Below are positions 1 through 7,888 of a stretch of DNA of 25,642 nucleotides, in pieces (within the stretch, counting starts at the first letter, position 1; each line of letters opens with the position of its first letter). The stretch covers positions 1 to 25,642 of the forward strand of contig CAKTQP010000028.1 in the NCBI GenBank assembly GCA_934597165.1. Direction: 5' to 3'. Both the position numbers and the translations under genes were made by a program. Source of the stretch: an uncultured Oscillospiraceae bacterium. Lineage in GTDB: Bacteria > Bacillota > Clostridia > Oscillospirales > Oscillospiraceae. The notes beneath the pieces are model-generated. The model had not been told where the DNA came from and searched no databases. It saw only the letters and a list, made by a program, of their open reading frames with translations.

Positions 1-125
1 GCATGTCCTTGGAATTTTGGGATTGCACTTTATTTCACCGTCTCGCGACGGCGAAACTCTGCTGAGAGCAAGTGTATTTGCGAAGTATTTTCTTCTTAGC
101 AAGAGTTTGTTTTTTTCGACAGGCT

Positions 126-153
126 AAAGGAGCGGGCAACCCGCTCCTTTTTT
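126..153 (+). terminator. Rho-independent terminator upstream of rbgA
   Basis: A perfect 11-bp stem (126-136 with 140-150) closes a CAA loop and runs into a T tract at 148-153. It would end a transcript entering from the left, so the rbgA run probably starts a new unit or is reached by read-through. Positions 1-125 hold no gene I can support; a short 5-bp hairpin (38-42 with 47-51) lacks a T tract. Confidence 0.75.
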
Positions 154-209
154 GCTATCAACCGATAAACAAACGTCGTTTTTTCGATAGAACCCAACGG
201 GAGGTGCCT

Positions 210-1082
210 ATGAACGTACAATGGTATCCCGGTCATATGACCAAGACCCGGCGGATGATCGCCGCCAACCTGAAGCTGGTAGACCTGGTGGTGGAGATTA
301 TCGACGCCCGTATCCCCATTTCCAGTCGAAATCCGGATTTAGATGAATTGCTGGGCGGCAAGCCCCGCCTCATCATCCTCAACCGCGCCGACCAGGCCGA
401 CCCGGCCATGAACAAGGCGTGGTCCAACTATCTCCGCAGCGACGGCGCGTCCGTCCTCCAGACCGACTGCAAGACCGGCGCAGGCGTGAAGCAGTTCTCG
501 CCGGTGGTCAAGAGCATTTTGAAGGAGCAGATCGCCAAGTGGGCGGAAAAAGGTCAGGTGGGACGTCCCGTCCGCGCCATGGTGGTGGGGGTGCCCAACG
601 TGGGCAAGTCCACCTTTATCAATAAGGTAGCGGGACGGAAATCTGCCAAAGCCCAGAACCGTCCCGGCGTCACCCGGGGCAAGCAGTGGATCACCGTCGA
701 TAACGGCCTGGAGCTGCTGGACACGCCGGGCATCCTGTGGCCGAAGTTTGAAGACCAGTCGGTGGGGCTGAACCTGGCGTTCACCGGCGCGGTGAAGGAC
801 GACATCATGGACTTGGAGACCCTGGCGTCCCACCTGATGAAGGTGCTGGCGGAGCGCTACCCAGACGCCATCCAGGGGCGGTACAAGATTGAGATTCCCG
901 ACCAGTTCACCGAGTGGGAGCTGCTGGAGGCGGCCGGGCGGAAGCGTGGCTTTTTGATTTCTGGCGGGGAAGTGGACACCGAGCGGATGTCCCGCATCCT
1001 CTTGGAAGAATACCGCTCCGGCAAGCTGGGGCGGTTCACCCTGGAAGCTCCCGACGACCAGAAGGGCGGTGACGGCAAGTGA
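210..1082 (+). CDS. rbgA: Ribosome biogenesis GTPase RbgA (YlqF)
   Basis: A 290-residue circularly permuted GTPase that acts late in 50S subunit assembly in Firmicutes. The G motifs come in permuted order: G4 (NRAD, residues 58-61) precedes the P-loop (GVPNVGKS, 127-134), followed by a GVTRG switch region and G3 (DTPG, 171-174). The N-terminus MNVQWYPGHM is typical of the family, and the C-terminal part matches the RNA-binding ANTAR-like domain in length. The ATG at 210 was chosen because GGGAGGTG lies just upstream; the frame stays open to 72, but that extension crosses the terminator and is unlike the family. The stop overlaps the rnhB start. Confidence 0.95.
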   Translation: MNVQWYPGHMTKTRRMIAANLKLVDLVVEIIDARIPISSRNPDLDELLGGKPRLIILNRADQADPAMNKAWSNYLRSDGASVLQTDCKTGAGVKQFSPVVKSILKEQIAKWAEKGQVGRPVRAMVVGVPNVGKSTFINKVAGRKSAKAQNRPGVTRGKQWITVDNGLELLDTPGILWPKFEDQSVGLNLAFTGAVKDDIMDLETLASHLMKVLAERYPDAIQGRYKIEIPDQFTEWELLEAAGRKRGFLISGGEVDTERMSRILLEEYRSGKLGRFTLEAPDDQKGGDGK

Positions 1083-1696
1083 AGGCGTCTGAAACGCCCA
1101 TGCACGACCCGTGGGAATTGGAAACCCGGCTCTACGACCAGGGTTATCAGTCCATCTGCGGGGTAGACGAGGCCGGAGCAGGCCCTTTGGCGGGGCCGGT
1201 GTATGCCGCTGCGGTGATTTTGCCCCGGGGGTTGACGCTGCCCTATCTGAACGACTCCAAGAAGGTCACGCCCCGGCGGCGGGAGATCTTGTTCGACCAG
1301 ATCCGGGAGCAGGCCATTGCCTATGCCATCGCCTGGGCGGATGAGAAGGAGATTGACGAAATAAACATCCTCAACGCCCGGATGCTGGCCATGGACAGAG
1401 CCATCAAGCTGCTGGAACCGGCAGCAGATTTCGCCCTCATCGACGGCAACCGGAACCAGGGCATCGAGCTGCAAAATGAGATGGTGGTACACGGCGACGC
1501 CCGCTCGGCGTCCATCGCCGCCGCGTCCATTTTGGCCAAGGTGAGCCGGGACCGGTTCATGGTGGAGCTGGCGGAGCAGTACCCCCAATACGCCTTCGAG
1601 AAGCACAAGGGCTATCCCACCAAGCTCCACTACGAGCGGCTGCGCCAGTACGGCCCCAGCCCCATCCACCGGAAGACTTTTTTGAAAAAGCTGTGA
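1079..1696 (+). CDS. rnhB: Ribonuclease HII
   Basis: This enzyme cuts the RNA strand of RNA-DNA hybrids and removes single ribonucleotides from DNA. The 205-residue protein carries the four acidic catalytic residues D30, E31, D122 (IDGNR) and D140 (HGDARS), plus the block SIAAASILAKVSRDR and the C-terminal KHKGYPT/YGPSPIHRKTF region. The usual GRG motif after the DE pair reads GAG here (residues 33-35). The GTG start at 1079 overlaps the rbgA stop (GTGA) and has AAGGGCGG upstream. An in-frame ATG at 1100 has no clear ribosome binding site and would leave the catalytic core intact. The end overlaps yraN by 4 nt. Confidence 0.93.
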   Translation: MKASETPMHDPWELETRLYDQGYQSICGVDEAGAGPLAGPVYAAAVILPRGLTLPYLNDSKKVTPRRREILFDQIREQAIAYAIAWADEKEIDEINILNARMLAMDRAIKLLEPAADFALIDGNRNQGIELQNEMVVHGDARSASIAAASILAKVSRDRFMVELAEQYPQYAFEKHKGYPTKLHYERLRQYGPSPIHRKTFLKKL

Positions 1697-2100
1697 GCGG
1701 CGAGACCAAGCGAGTGGGCGACTGGGGCGAGGCGCTGACGGCGGAGTATCTCCGGGGGCTGGGGTGGCATATCCTGGAGAGTGGGTTTGCCTGCCCGGAA
1801 GGGGAGATCGACCTCATTGCTCAAAAAGGGGACACCCTGGCCTTTGTGGAGGTCAAGACCCGGCAGAGCGCCCACTATGGCGCAGGGCGAGAGGCGGTAG
1901 ACCTGCGCAAACAGCGCAAAATCACTGCCACCGCTTTCCGCTACCTGGCACAGCACCCGGAATTACCCCGCAAAATCCGCTTCGACGTGGCGGAGCTGAC
2001 AGCACCCCGGGGCGTCCAGACCCAGCGGCCTGAATTGCGCTATTTGGAAAACGCCTTTGTCTACGACCCATCCAACCTGACGGAACCAGGAGGAAGCTGA
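1693..2100 (+). CDS. YraN family (UPF0102) putative nuclease-fold protein
   Basis: A 135-residue protein of the YraN/UPF0102 family, which has an endonuclease-like PD-(D/E)xK fold but no firmly established function. Visible family features are RVGDWGEALTAEYL near the N-terminus, the acidic motif GEIDLIA, and VEVKTR about 15 residues later. These supply the expected acidic and lysine residues of the fold. The GTG at 1693 overlaps the rnhB stop (GTGA), suggesting translational coupling. The rnhB-yraN pairing is common in bacteria and supports the call. The next gene starts one base after the stop. Confidence 0.88.
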   Translation: MSGETKRVGDWGEALTAEYLRGLGWHILESGFACPEGEIDLIAQKGDTLAFVEVKTRQSAHYGAGREAVDLRKQRKITATAFRYLAQHPELPRKIRFDVAELTAPRGVQTQRPELRYLENAFVYDPSNLTEPGGS

Positions 2101-2101
2101 T

Positions 2102-3040
2102 ATGAACATCCCTCTCTTTGACGGCCACTGCGACACCCTCCACAAGCTCATGCGCACCCCCAGCCAGCACCTGACCGACAGCGACGGCCAGTGGAGCCTA
2201 GAACGCTGCCAACGGTTTGCGCCCCAAGCCCAGGTGTTCGCCGTCTTCGCCGACTCCGCCCAGCCGGACGCGCGAGAACAGGCGGCGTGGCAGATTCGTC
2301 GGATGCACCAGGAGTGCGACCTGGCACCCGACCGCATCGCCCTGTGCACCACCGGCACCCAAGCGGAAGAAGCGGTGGCGGCGGGGAAGCTGGCGGCGTT
2401 CCTGTCGGTGGAGGGGGCGGAGCTGCTGGACTGCTCCCTGGAAAAACTCCGCTGGGCACACGGGCAGGGCGTGCGCATCGTCCACCCCACCTGGAACCAC
2501 GCCAACGTCCTGGCTGGCAGCCACTGCGACCAGCCGGAACGGGGGCTGAGCGAGCAGGGGAGAAGGTTCGTTTCCGAGATGGTTCGGCTGGGGATGCTGG
2601 TGGATGTGTCCCACTTATCGGAAGCGGGATTCTGGGATGTGGTGGAATTGGTGCAAGGGCCCTTCCTCGCCAGCCACTCCAATAGTCAAAGTGCCTTTTT
2701 TCACTCCAGAAACTTGACCGACAGACAATTTACTGCCATAATGAAGTATCGTGGCGTAGTAGGACTCAACGCCTACGCCCGATTCCTAGGAGACGACCCG
2801 GTGACCACGGCGGACTTGCGTCGGCATCTGGAACACTTCCTCGCCCTGGGCGGCACGGAGAACGTGGCGCTGGGAGGCGATTGGGACGGATGCGACCAGC
2901 TGCCGGAAGGGTTTTCGGGCGTTTGGAATTGGGCGGATTTTTATGAAGAACTGCTGCGATGCAATTATCCGGAGTCGCTGTTACGCGACCTGTTTTGGAA
3001 CAATCTCATGAGGACGGTGAAGACAGTATGTATTATGTAA
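2102..3040 (+). CDS. Membrane-dipeptidase-type metallopeptidase (peptidase M19)
   Basis: A 312-residue protein of the M19 (renal dipeptidase) family, whose members hydrolyse dipeptides with a binuclear zinc centre. The expected metal ligands are visible: H9 and D11 (DGHCD), the bridging E104 (SVEGA), H171 (DVSHLSE), H192 (ASHSNS) and D260 (GGDWDG). The RNLTD segment and a C-terminal FWNNLMR block also fit. No signal peptide is seen, so it is probably cytoplasmic. AGGAGG lies about 6 nt before the ATG. The last 13 nt overlap thrC. The physiological substrate cannot be told from sequence. Confidence 0.9.
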   Translation: MNIPLFDGHCDTLHKLMRTPSQHLTDSDGQWSLERCQRFAPQAQVFAVFADSAQPDAREQAAWQIRRMHQECDLAPDRIALCTTGTQAEEAVAAGKLAAFLSVEGAELLDCSLEKLRWAHGQGVRIVHPTWNHANVLAGSHCDQPERGLSEQGRRFVSEMVRLGMLVDVSHLSEAGFWDVVELVQGPFLASHSNSQSAFFHSRNLTDRQFTAIMKYRGVVGLNAYARFLGDDPVTTADLRRHLEHFLALGGTENVALGGDWDGCDQLPEGFSGVWNWADFYEELLRCNYPESLLRDLFWNNLMRTVKTVCIM

Positions 3041-4515
3041 GCACAAGAGATCACTCCCTTCAGTATACCCCTGCCCAGGCCATTGCCCAGGGTCTATCCC
3101 GTGACGGCGGTCTGTTCCTGCCCGTGTCCATCCCCAAGCTGCCGGAAGGTGCGTTGAAGGAGATGACCGGCATGACCTACCAGCAGCGGGCCCAGTACAT
3201 CATGAGCCTGTACCTGGAGGATTTCACCGCCGAAGAGCTGGGTCAGTTCGCCGAGAAGGCCTACGGCCCTGATAAATTCGATACCCCCGCCGTGGCGCCC
3301 CTGAAGAAGGTGGACGACGGCACCTACTGCCTGGAGCTGTGGCACGGCCCCACCTGCGCCTTCAAGGACATGGCCCTGCAGATGCTGCCCTACCTGCTCA
3401 CCGCTTCCCTGAAGAAGAATCAGGAGGAGAAGACGGTGTGCATCCTGGTGGCCACCTCCGGCGACACCGGCAAGGCCGCCCTGGAAGGGTTCAAGGACGT
3501 GGATCACACCAAAATTATGGTGTTCTACCCCAAGGACGGCGTCAGCGACATCCAGCAGCTGCAGATGGCCACCCAGGAGGGCGCCAATGTGGGCGTCTCC
3601 GCCGTGGTCGGCAACTTTGACGACGCGCAGACCGGCGTCAAGACCCTGTTCTCCGACGAGAGCCTGCGGGAAGAGCTGGCACAGCGTGGCTACTTCCTCT
3701 CCAGCGCCAACTCCATCAACTGGGGTCGTGTGCTGCCCCAGATCGTCTACTACATCTCTGCCTACTGCGACCTGCTGGCTCAGGGTGCGGTGACGGAAGG
3801 GGAGCCGGTGAACTTCTGCGTGCCCACCGGCAACTTTGGCAACATCCTCTCCGCCTTCTACGCCAAGGAGATGGGTCTGCCCATCGGCCGCCTGCTCTGC
3901 GCGTCCAACAGCAACAACGTCCTCACCGATTTCATCGCCACCGGCAAGTATGACCGGAACCGTCCCTTCTACAACACGGTCTCCCCGTCCATGGACATCC
4001 TCATCTCCAGCAACCTGGAACGGCTGCTCTACCTGCTCTCCGGCGGCGACGACAAGCTGGTGGCGGGCTACATGAAGGAGCTGAGCGACACGGGCTGCTA
4101 TCAGGTCAGCGGGGAGATGCTGGAAAAGATCCAGTCCGTCTTCGTAGGCGGCTTCTCCAGCGAGGAGGAGACCGAAGCCACCATCGGCAAGATGATGGAC
4201 GAGCACAAGTACCTCATCGACACCCACACCGCTGTGGCCTTCCACGTGCTGGAGCAGTACCGGAAGGACACCGGCGACCAGACCAAGATGGTGGTGGCCT
4301 CTACCGCCAGCCCCTTCAAGTTCTGCGACGCCGTGCTGGACGCCCTCCACGTGACCGAGAAGGCCACCGGCACCGCACTGCTGGATCAGCTGGCTGACGT
4401 GAGCGGGATGCCCGCGCCCCAGCCTCTGGCGACCTTGAAGGACAAGAAGGTTCGCTTCACCTCCTGGACGGAGAAGGAGCAGATGCGCACGGTCGTCACG
4501 GATTTTCTGAAATAA
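3028..4515 (+). CDS. thrC: Threonine synthase
   Basis: A PLP enzyme that converts O-phosphohomoserine to threonine, the last step of threonine biosynthesis. The 495-residue length and the start MYYVSTRD fit the long bacterial class. The PLP lysine is K113 in GPTCAFKDMALQ. The glycine-rich phosphate-binding loop shows as ATSGDTGKAALEG, with a further PTGNFGNILSA motif downstream. The ATG at 3028 is preferred over an upstream in-frame start at 2959, which lies deep inside the dipeptidase gene; GAGGACGG upstream may serve as ribosome binding site. The 13-nt overlap with the preceding gene suggests co-translation. Confidence 0.95.
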   Translation: MYYVSTRDHSLQYTPAQAIAQGLSRDGGLFLPVSIPKLPEGALKEMTGMTYQQRAQYIMSLYLEDFTAEELGQFAEKAYGPDKFDTPAVAPLKKVDDGTYCLELWHGPTCAFKDMALQMLPYLLTASLKKNQEEKTVCILVATSGDTGKAALEGFKDVDHTKIMVFYPKDGVSDIQQLQMATQEGANVGVSAVVGNFDDAQTGVKTLFSDESLREELAQRGYFLSSANSINWGRVLPQIVYYISAYCDLLAQGAVTEGEPVNFCVPTGNFGNILSAFYAKEMGLPIGRLLCASNSNNVLTDFIATGKYDRNRPFYNTVSPSMDILISSNLERLLYLLSGGDDKLVAGYMKELSDTGCYQVSGEMLEKIQSVFVGGFSSEEETEATIGKMMDEHKYLIDTHTAVAFHVLEQYRKDTGDQTKMVVASTASPFKFCDAVLDALHVTEKATGTALLDQLADVSGMPAPQPLATLKDKKVRFTSWTEKEQMRTVVTDFLK

Positions 4516-4530
4516 GATAGGAGCGTCACA

Positions 4531-5220
4531 ATGGCACTGTTTGTACTGGGTGACACCCATCTATCTTTGGGCGGCAACAAACCCATGGATGTGTTCGGCG
4601 GCGCCTGGGTGGATTATGTGGACAAGCTGAAGGCTGGGTTCCAGGTGATCCAGGAAACGGATACCGTTGTGTTGTGCGGGGACATCTCCTGGGGGATGTC
4701 CCTGCAGGAGGCGAAGCCGGACTTCCAATTCTTGCAGGAGCTGCTGCCGGGGCGGAAAATTCTCTTGAAAGGGAACCACGACTACTGGTGGGAGACGGTC
4801 TCCAAGATGACCCGATTCTTCGAGGCGGAGGGACTGGAGAACTTCGAGTTTTTGCACAACAACTGCCTCTGCTACGGGGACGTGGCACTGTGCGGCACCC
4901 GCGGGTGGTTCCTGGACGTGGAGAAAGGCCCCCACAACGAGAAGATGCTCCGGCGGGAGGTCATGCGCCTGGAGGCGTCGTTAAAGGCTGCCGGCGACCG
5001 GGAGAAAATTTGCTTCCTGCACTATCCGCCCCTCTACCAGGGCTACCGCTGCCAGGAGATTTTAGACCTGCTGGCCAAATACCACATCCAGCGCTGCTAC
5101 TACGGCCACCTCCACGGCCGGAGCACCCGAGCGGCGTTTGAGGAGGAGCATCAGGGGACGGCGTTCGCGCTGGTCTCTGCGGATCATTTGCACTTTATGC
5201 CCAAGAAGATCTTGGACTGA
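4531..5220 (+). CDS. Calcineurin-like metallophosphoesterase
   Basis: A 229-residue cytoplasmic protein with the complete dinuclear-metal motif set of this superfamily: D8-x-H10 (GDTHLS), D51 (GDISW), GNHD at 81-84, H164 (HYPPLY) and GHLH at 192-195. Substrates range from phosphoproteins to nucleotides and nucleic acids, so function cannot be assigned. GGAGCG precedes the ATG, and the gene follows thrC by 15 nt in the same orientation. Confidence 0.87.
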   Translation: MALFVLGDTHLSLGGNKPMDVFGGAWVDYVDKLKAGFQVIQETDTVVLCGDISWGMSLQEAKPDFQFLQELLPGRKILLKGNHDYWWETVSKMTRFFEAEGLENFEFLHNNCLCYGDVALCGTRGWFLDVEKGPHNEKMLRREVMRLEASLKAAGDREKICFLHYPPLYQGYRCQEILDLLAKYHIQRCYYGHLHGRSTRAAFEEEHQGTAFALVSADHLHFMPKKILD

Positions 5221-5263
5221 GTGAATAGATGGAATGAGAAATAGAGGAAGTGGAGGGAATGAT

Positions 5264-5566
5264 ATGAATTGGAATGGATTGCTCATCGGCATCGGGACGT
5301 TCTTGCTCATCGGTTGTTTCCATGTGGTGGTCATCAAGAGTGAGTTCCACTTTGGGAAAAAGGTGTGGCCGGTCTTCGTTGTCGTCGGCTGCCTCATCCT
5401 GGCAGGGTCGGTGTTCCTGACTCACCCCATCGCCAACGCGCTCACCGCAGTGCTGGGCATCTCCTGCCTGTGGAGCGTGAAGGAGCTGTTCGAGCAGGAG
5501 CGGCGGGTGGCAAAGGGCTGGTTCCCCAGCAACCCCAAGCGGTCGAGCGGGGAAGAGGAGAAATGA
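5264..5566 (+). CDS. Small membrane protein, DUF4491-like
   Basis: A 100-residue protein with three hydrophobic segments (about residues 5-23, 33-52 and 57-73), then a charged tail. The pattern LLIGIGTFLLIG, FGKKVWPVF, SCLWSVKELFEQE and KGWFPSNPKR matches my recollection of the DUF4491 family of small Firmicute/Bacteroidetes membrane proteins; function is unknown. The ATG at 5264 is chosen because GGAGGG lies 8 nt upstream; a longer frame from 5234 has no such site. It is the last gene of the rbgA-side run. Confidence 0.75.
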   Translation: MNWNGLLIGIGTFLLIGCFHVVVIKSEFHFGKKVWPVFVVVGCLILAGSVFLTHPIANALTAVLGISCLWSVKELFEQERRVAKGWFPSNPKRSSGEEEK

Positions 5567-5592
5567 CCTGAAAATTCCAATTTGCGGACATT

Positions 5593-5620
5593 CACGGCGG
5601 TTTTTCCCGCCGTGTTCCCC
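5593..5620 (+). terminator. Possible terminator hairpin after the DUF4491-like gene
   Basis: An 8-bp perfect stem (5593-5600 with 5607-5614) encloses a T-rich loop. The downstream tract is only TT then C-rich, so it is a weak intrinsic terminator. Its position between the end of one run and the tig promoter supports the role. Confidence 0.4.
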
Positions 5621-5643
5621 ATCCCGCCCAAGAAATTTCTCAT

Positions 5644-5699
5644 TTGACACAAAAAAATTTCAATTACCTATAGAAAAAGAGTTCTATATCTGTTAGAAT
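5644..5699 (+). promoter_or_regulatory. tig promoter region with an inverted repeat
   Basis: A TTGACA box lies at 5644-5649 and an extended -10 (TGTTAGAAT, 5691-5699) further down; they are too far apart to be one promoter. TATAGA at 5669 is 19 bp from TTGACA, so two overlapping starts are possible. A perfect 7-bp inverted repeat, TATAGAA (5669-5675) and TTCTATA (5682-5688) with a 6-bp spacer, sits between them and could bind a dimeric regulator. Confidence 0.5.
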
Positions 5700-5813
5700 A
5701 AACAATCGCAGGACTATTGGAATGCACTCATTTTGTATCATCATCGGCTGTCCATACAGATTGATATAACGGAAGATATCGGCACAGCGGACAAGTTTAG
5801 GAGGAAAAAACCC

Positions 5814-7145
5814 ATGAATGTGAAAAACGTAGAAAAACTGGAACACAGCATGGTCCGAGTGACCATCGAGATCGAAGCGGACGAATTTGACGCTGCTGTT
5901 GAATCTGTTTACCGTAAGATGAAGAACCAGCTCAACGTCCCCGGTTTCCGGAAGGGCAAGGCTCCCAGAAAGCTGGTCGAAAAGATGTATGGCGCCAACC
6001 TGTTCTATGAAGATGCCGTCAACGAGATCTGCCCCAAGGCTGTCGAGGACGCAGTGGATCAGGAGAACCTGGAGATCGTCGGCTATCCCGAAATGCACGT
6101 GGATGAAGTCGGCCCCGAAGGCGTCACTGTCCGTGCTGACATCGCCGTCAGACCCGAGATCACCGTCGAGAACTACAAGGGCATCGTCGCTCCCTACAAG
6201 GACGTCGAAGTGACCGAGCACGACGTGGACGTGGCTATGACTCCCTATATCAACCGCGCAAAGACCACCGTCGAAGTGGATCGCGAAGCAGCTAAGGACG
6301 ACACCGTCGTCATCGACTTCGTCGGCTACAAGAACGGCAAAGAATTCAAGGGCGGCAAGGCAGAAGGCTATGAACTGAAGCTGGGCTCCAACTCCTTCAT
6401 CCCCGGTTTTGAAGAACAGCTCATCGGCGCTAAGGCCGGCGACGAGAAGGAACTGAACCTGACCTTCCCGGCAGACTATGCCCAGAAGGAACTGGCCGGC
6501 GCTCCTGTGGTCTTCAAGGTCAAGGTCAACACCGTCAAGACCGTGCAGGAACCCGTCCTGGACGACGAATTTGCCAAGGACGTCAGCGAGTTTGACACCC
6601 TGGAAGCCCTGCGCGATCACCTGCGCGAAGAGTGCAAGAAGGATCAGGAAGAGCGCGCTCAGAAGGAATTCGAGTATCGCGTGCTGGAGAAGCTGGTGGA
6701 ACAGACTGAATTTGATATTCCTCCCGCAATGGTGGACTATGAAAGAGACAGAATGCTCAACGAGTACAACAGCAATTTCGCAAGCAGCGGCATGAGCCTG
6801 GAGCAGTACATCTCCATGACCGGCGCTACCGTGCAGCAGTTCCTGGACTCCCTGCGTGAGGACGCTCTGCTGAACATCAAGAAGGGTCTGGTGCTGGACG
6901 CCATCGCAAAGCAGGAGAACGTGGAAGTGAACGACGAGGATATCGACGCTTACGCTACCAAGCTGGGCGAAGGCTATGGCATGAGCCTGACTGAGATCAA
7001 GTCTGCTGTGCCCACCGACAACCTGGAAGGCGGCGCACGGGTGGACAAAGCCGCTCGCATCCTCTATGACGCAGCCATCCACGGCCCTGCCGAGGAGGAA
7101 AAGAAGGAAGAAGCTGCGGAAAAGACTGAGGACGCAGCAGAATAA
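5814..7145 (+). CDS. tig: Trigger factor, ribosome-associated chaperone
   Basis: A 443-residue ATP-independent chaperone that binds the ribosome exit tunnel near L23 and shields nascent chains. The N-terminal ribosome-docking signature GFRKGKAPR starts at residue 44. The FKBP-like peptidyl-prolyl isomerase domain spans about 160-245 (DDTVVIDFVGYKNGKEF to PVVFKVKVNTVK). The helical C-terminal domain ends in a Glu/Lys/Ala-rich tail. The ATG at 5814 lies 9 nt after AGGAGG (5799-5804). clpP and clpX follow, as in many bacteria. Confidence 0.97.
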   Translation: MNVKNVEKLEHSMVRVTIEIEADEFDAAVESVYRKMKNQLNVPGFRKGKAPRKLVEKMYGANLFYEDAVNEICPKAVEDAVDQENLEIVGYPEMHVDEVGPEGVTVRADIAVRPEITVENYKGIVAPYKDVEVTEHDVDVAMTPYINRAKTTVEVDREAAKDDTVVIDFVGYKNGKEFKGGKAEGYELKLGSNSFIPGFEEQLIGAKAGDEKELNLTFPADYAQKELAGAPVVFKVKVNTVKTVQEPVLDDEFAKDVSEFDTLEALRDHLREECKKDQEERAQKEFEYRVLEKLVEQTEFDIPPAMVDYERDRMLNEYNSNFASSGMSLEQYISMTGATVQQFLDSLREDALLNIKKGLVLDAIAKQENVEVNDEDIDAYATKLGEGYGMSLTEIKSAVPTDNLEGGARVDKAARILYDAAIHGPAEEEKKEEAAEKTEDAAE

Positions 7146-7230
7146 GCAACCTTGCAGTATAAAACCTTTGGGCGTTGGATACGATGAGTGAGCGCAACTT
7201 TTATCTCAAGCAAAACAAAGGAGTTTCATT

Positions 7231-7812
7231 ATGAGTTTAGTACCGTATGTAGTGGAACAGACCAATCGTGGCGAACGTTCGTATGACATCTTCTCCCGAC
7301 TGCTGAATGACCGTATCATCATTCTCTCCGAGGAGGTCAACGACGCCAACGCCGCCCTGATCGTGGCTCAGCTTCTCTACCTGGAAGCCCAGGATCCGGA
7401 CAAGGACATTCAATTTTACATTAACAGCCCCGGCGGTGCCGTGACCGCAGGGATGGCGATCTACGATACCATGCAGTATATCAAGGCGGACGTGTCCACC
7501 ATCTGCATCGGCATGGCAGCCAGCATGGCAGCGTTCCTGCTGGCCGCCGGCGCCGAGGGCAAGCGCATGGCGCTGCCCAACGCGGAGATCATGATCCATC
7601 AGCCGGCAGCCGGCACCCAGGGTAAGGTCACTGATATGGCCATCGACGTGGAGCGGTTCCTCCGCATCAAGAAGCGCATGAACCAGATCCTGGCGGACAA
7701 CACCGGCAGAACGGTGGAGGAGATCCAGCGGGATACCGAACGGGATCACTGGTTCACTGCCGACGAGGCGAAAGAATACGGCCTGGTAGACCAGGTGATC
7801 CATCATCGATAA
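7231..7812 (+). CDS. clpP: ATP-dependent Clp protease proteolytic subunit
   Basis: A 193-residue serine peptidase that forms the tetradecameric degradation chamber used with ClpX or ClpC. The catalytic triad is S98 (GMAASMAAFLL), H123 (MIHQPAAG) and D172 (ERDHWFTADEA). The oxyanion-hole region INSPGGAVTAG is present and the length is normal. AAAGGAG lies 8 nt before the ATG. The 85-nt gap after tig shows no convincing terminator, so read-through from the tig promoter is likely. I saw no recognisable CtsR or CIRCE operator upstream. Confidence 0.97.
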   Translation: MSLVPYVVEQTNRGERSYDIFSRLLNDRIIILSEEVNDANAALIVAQLLYLEAQDPDKDIQFYINSPGGAVTAGMAIYDTMQYIKADVSTICIGMAASMAAFLLAAGAEGKRMALPNAEIMIHQPAAGTQGKVTDMAIDVERFLRIKKRMNQILADNTGRTVEEIQRDTERDHWFTADEAKEYGLVDQVIHHR

Positions 7813-7888
7813 GGAAACAGAGAGAGCGGGGACTGGAACTGGAATCCGGTTTCTGCTCTTTCCTCTTAGTAAGGATAAGGGATGAACT

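Noticed and set aside
72..209. N-terminal extension of rbgA starting at 72
   Set aside because: It spans a perfect terminator and lacks family similarity; the ATG at 210 has a strong ribosome binding site and a typical RbgA N-terminus.
831..840. CTGATGA within rbgA
   Set aside because: It lies in codons for a conserved protein region and has no stem II, CGAAA or stem III partner.
3094..4560. Long open frame of 488 codons on the - strand
   Set aside because: It mirrors thrC in a GC-rich gene and has His/Val/Gly-rich nonsense composition. Similar antisense frames opposite trigger factor, clpX and lon were rejected for the same reason.
7813..7888. Loose inverted repeats in the clpP-clpX gap
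   Set aside because: The pairing is imperfect, there is no T tract and the gap is short; neither a terminator nor a regulator site is convincing.
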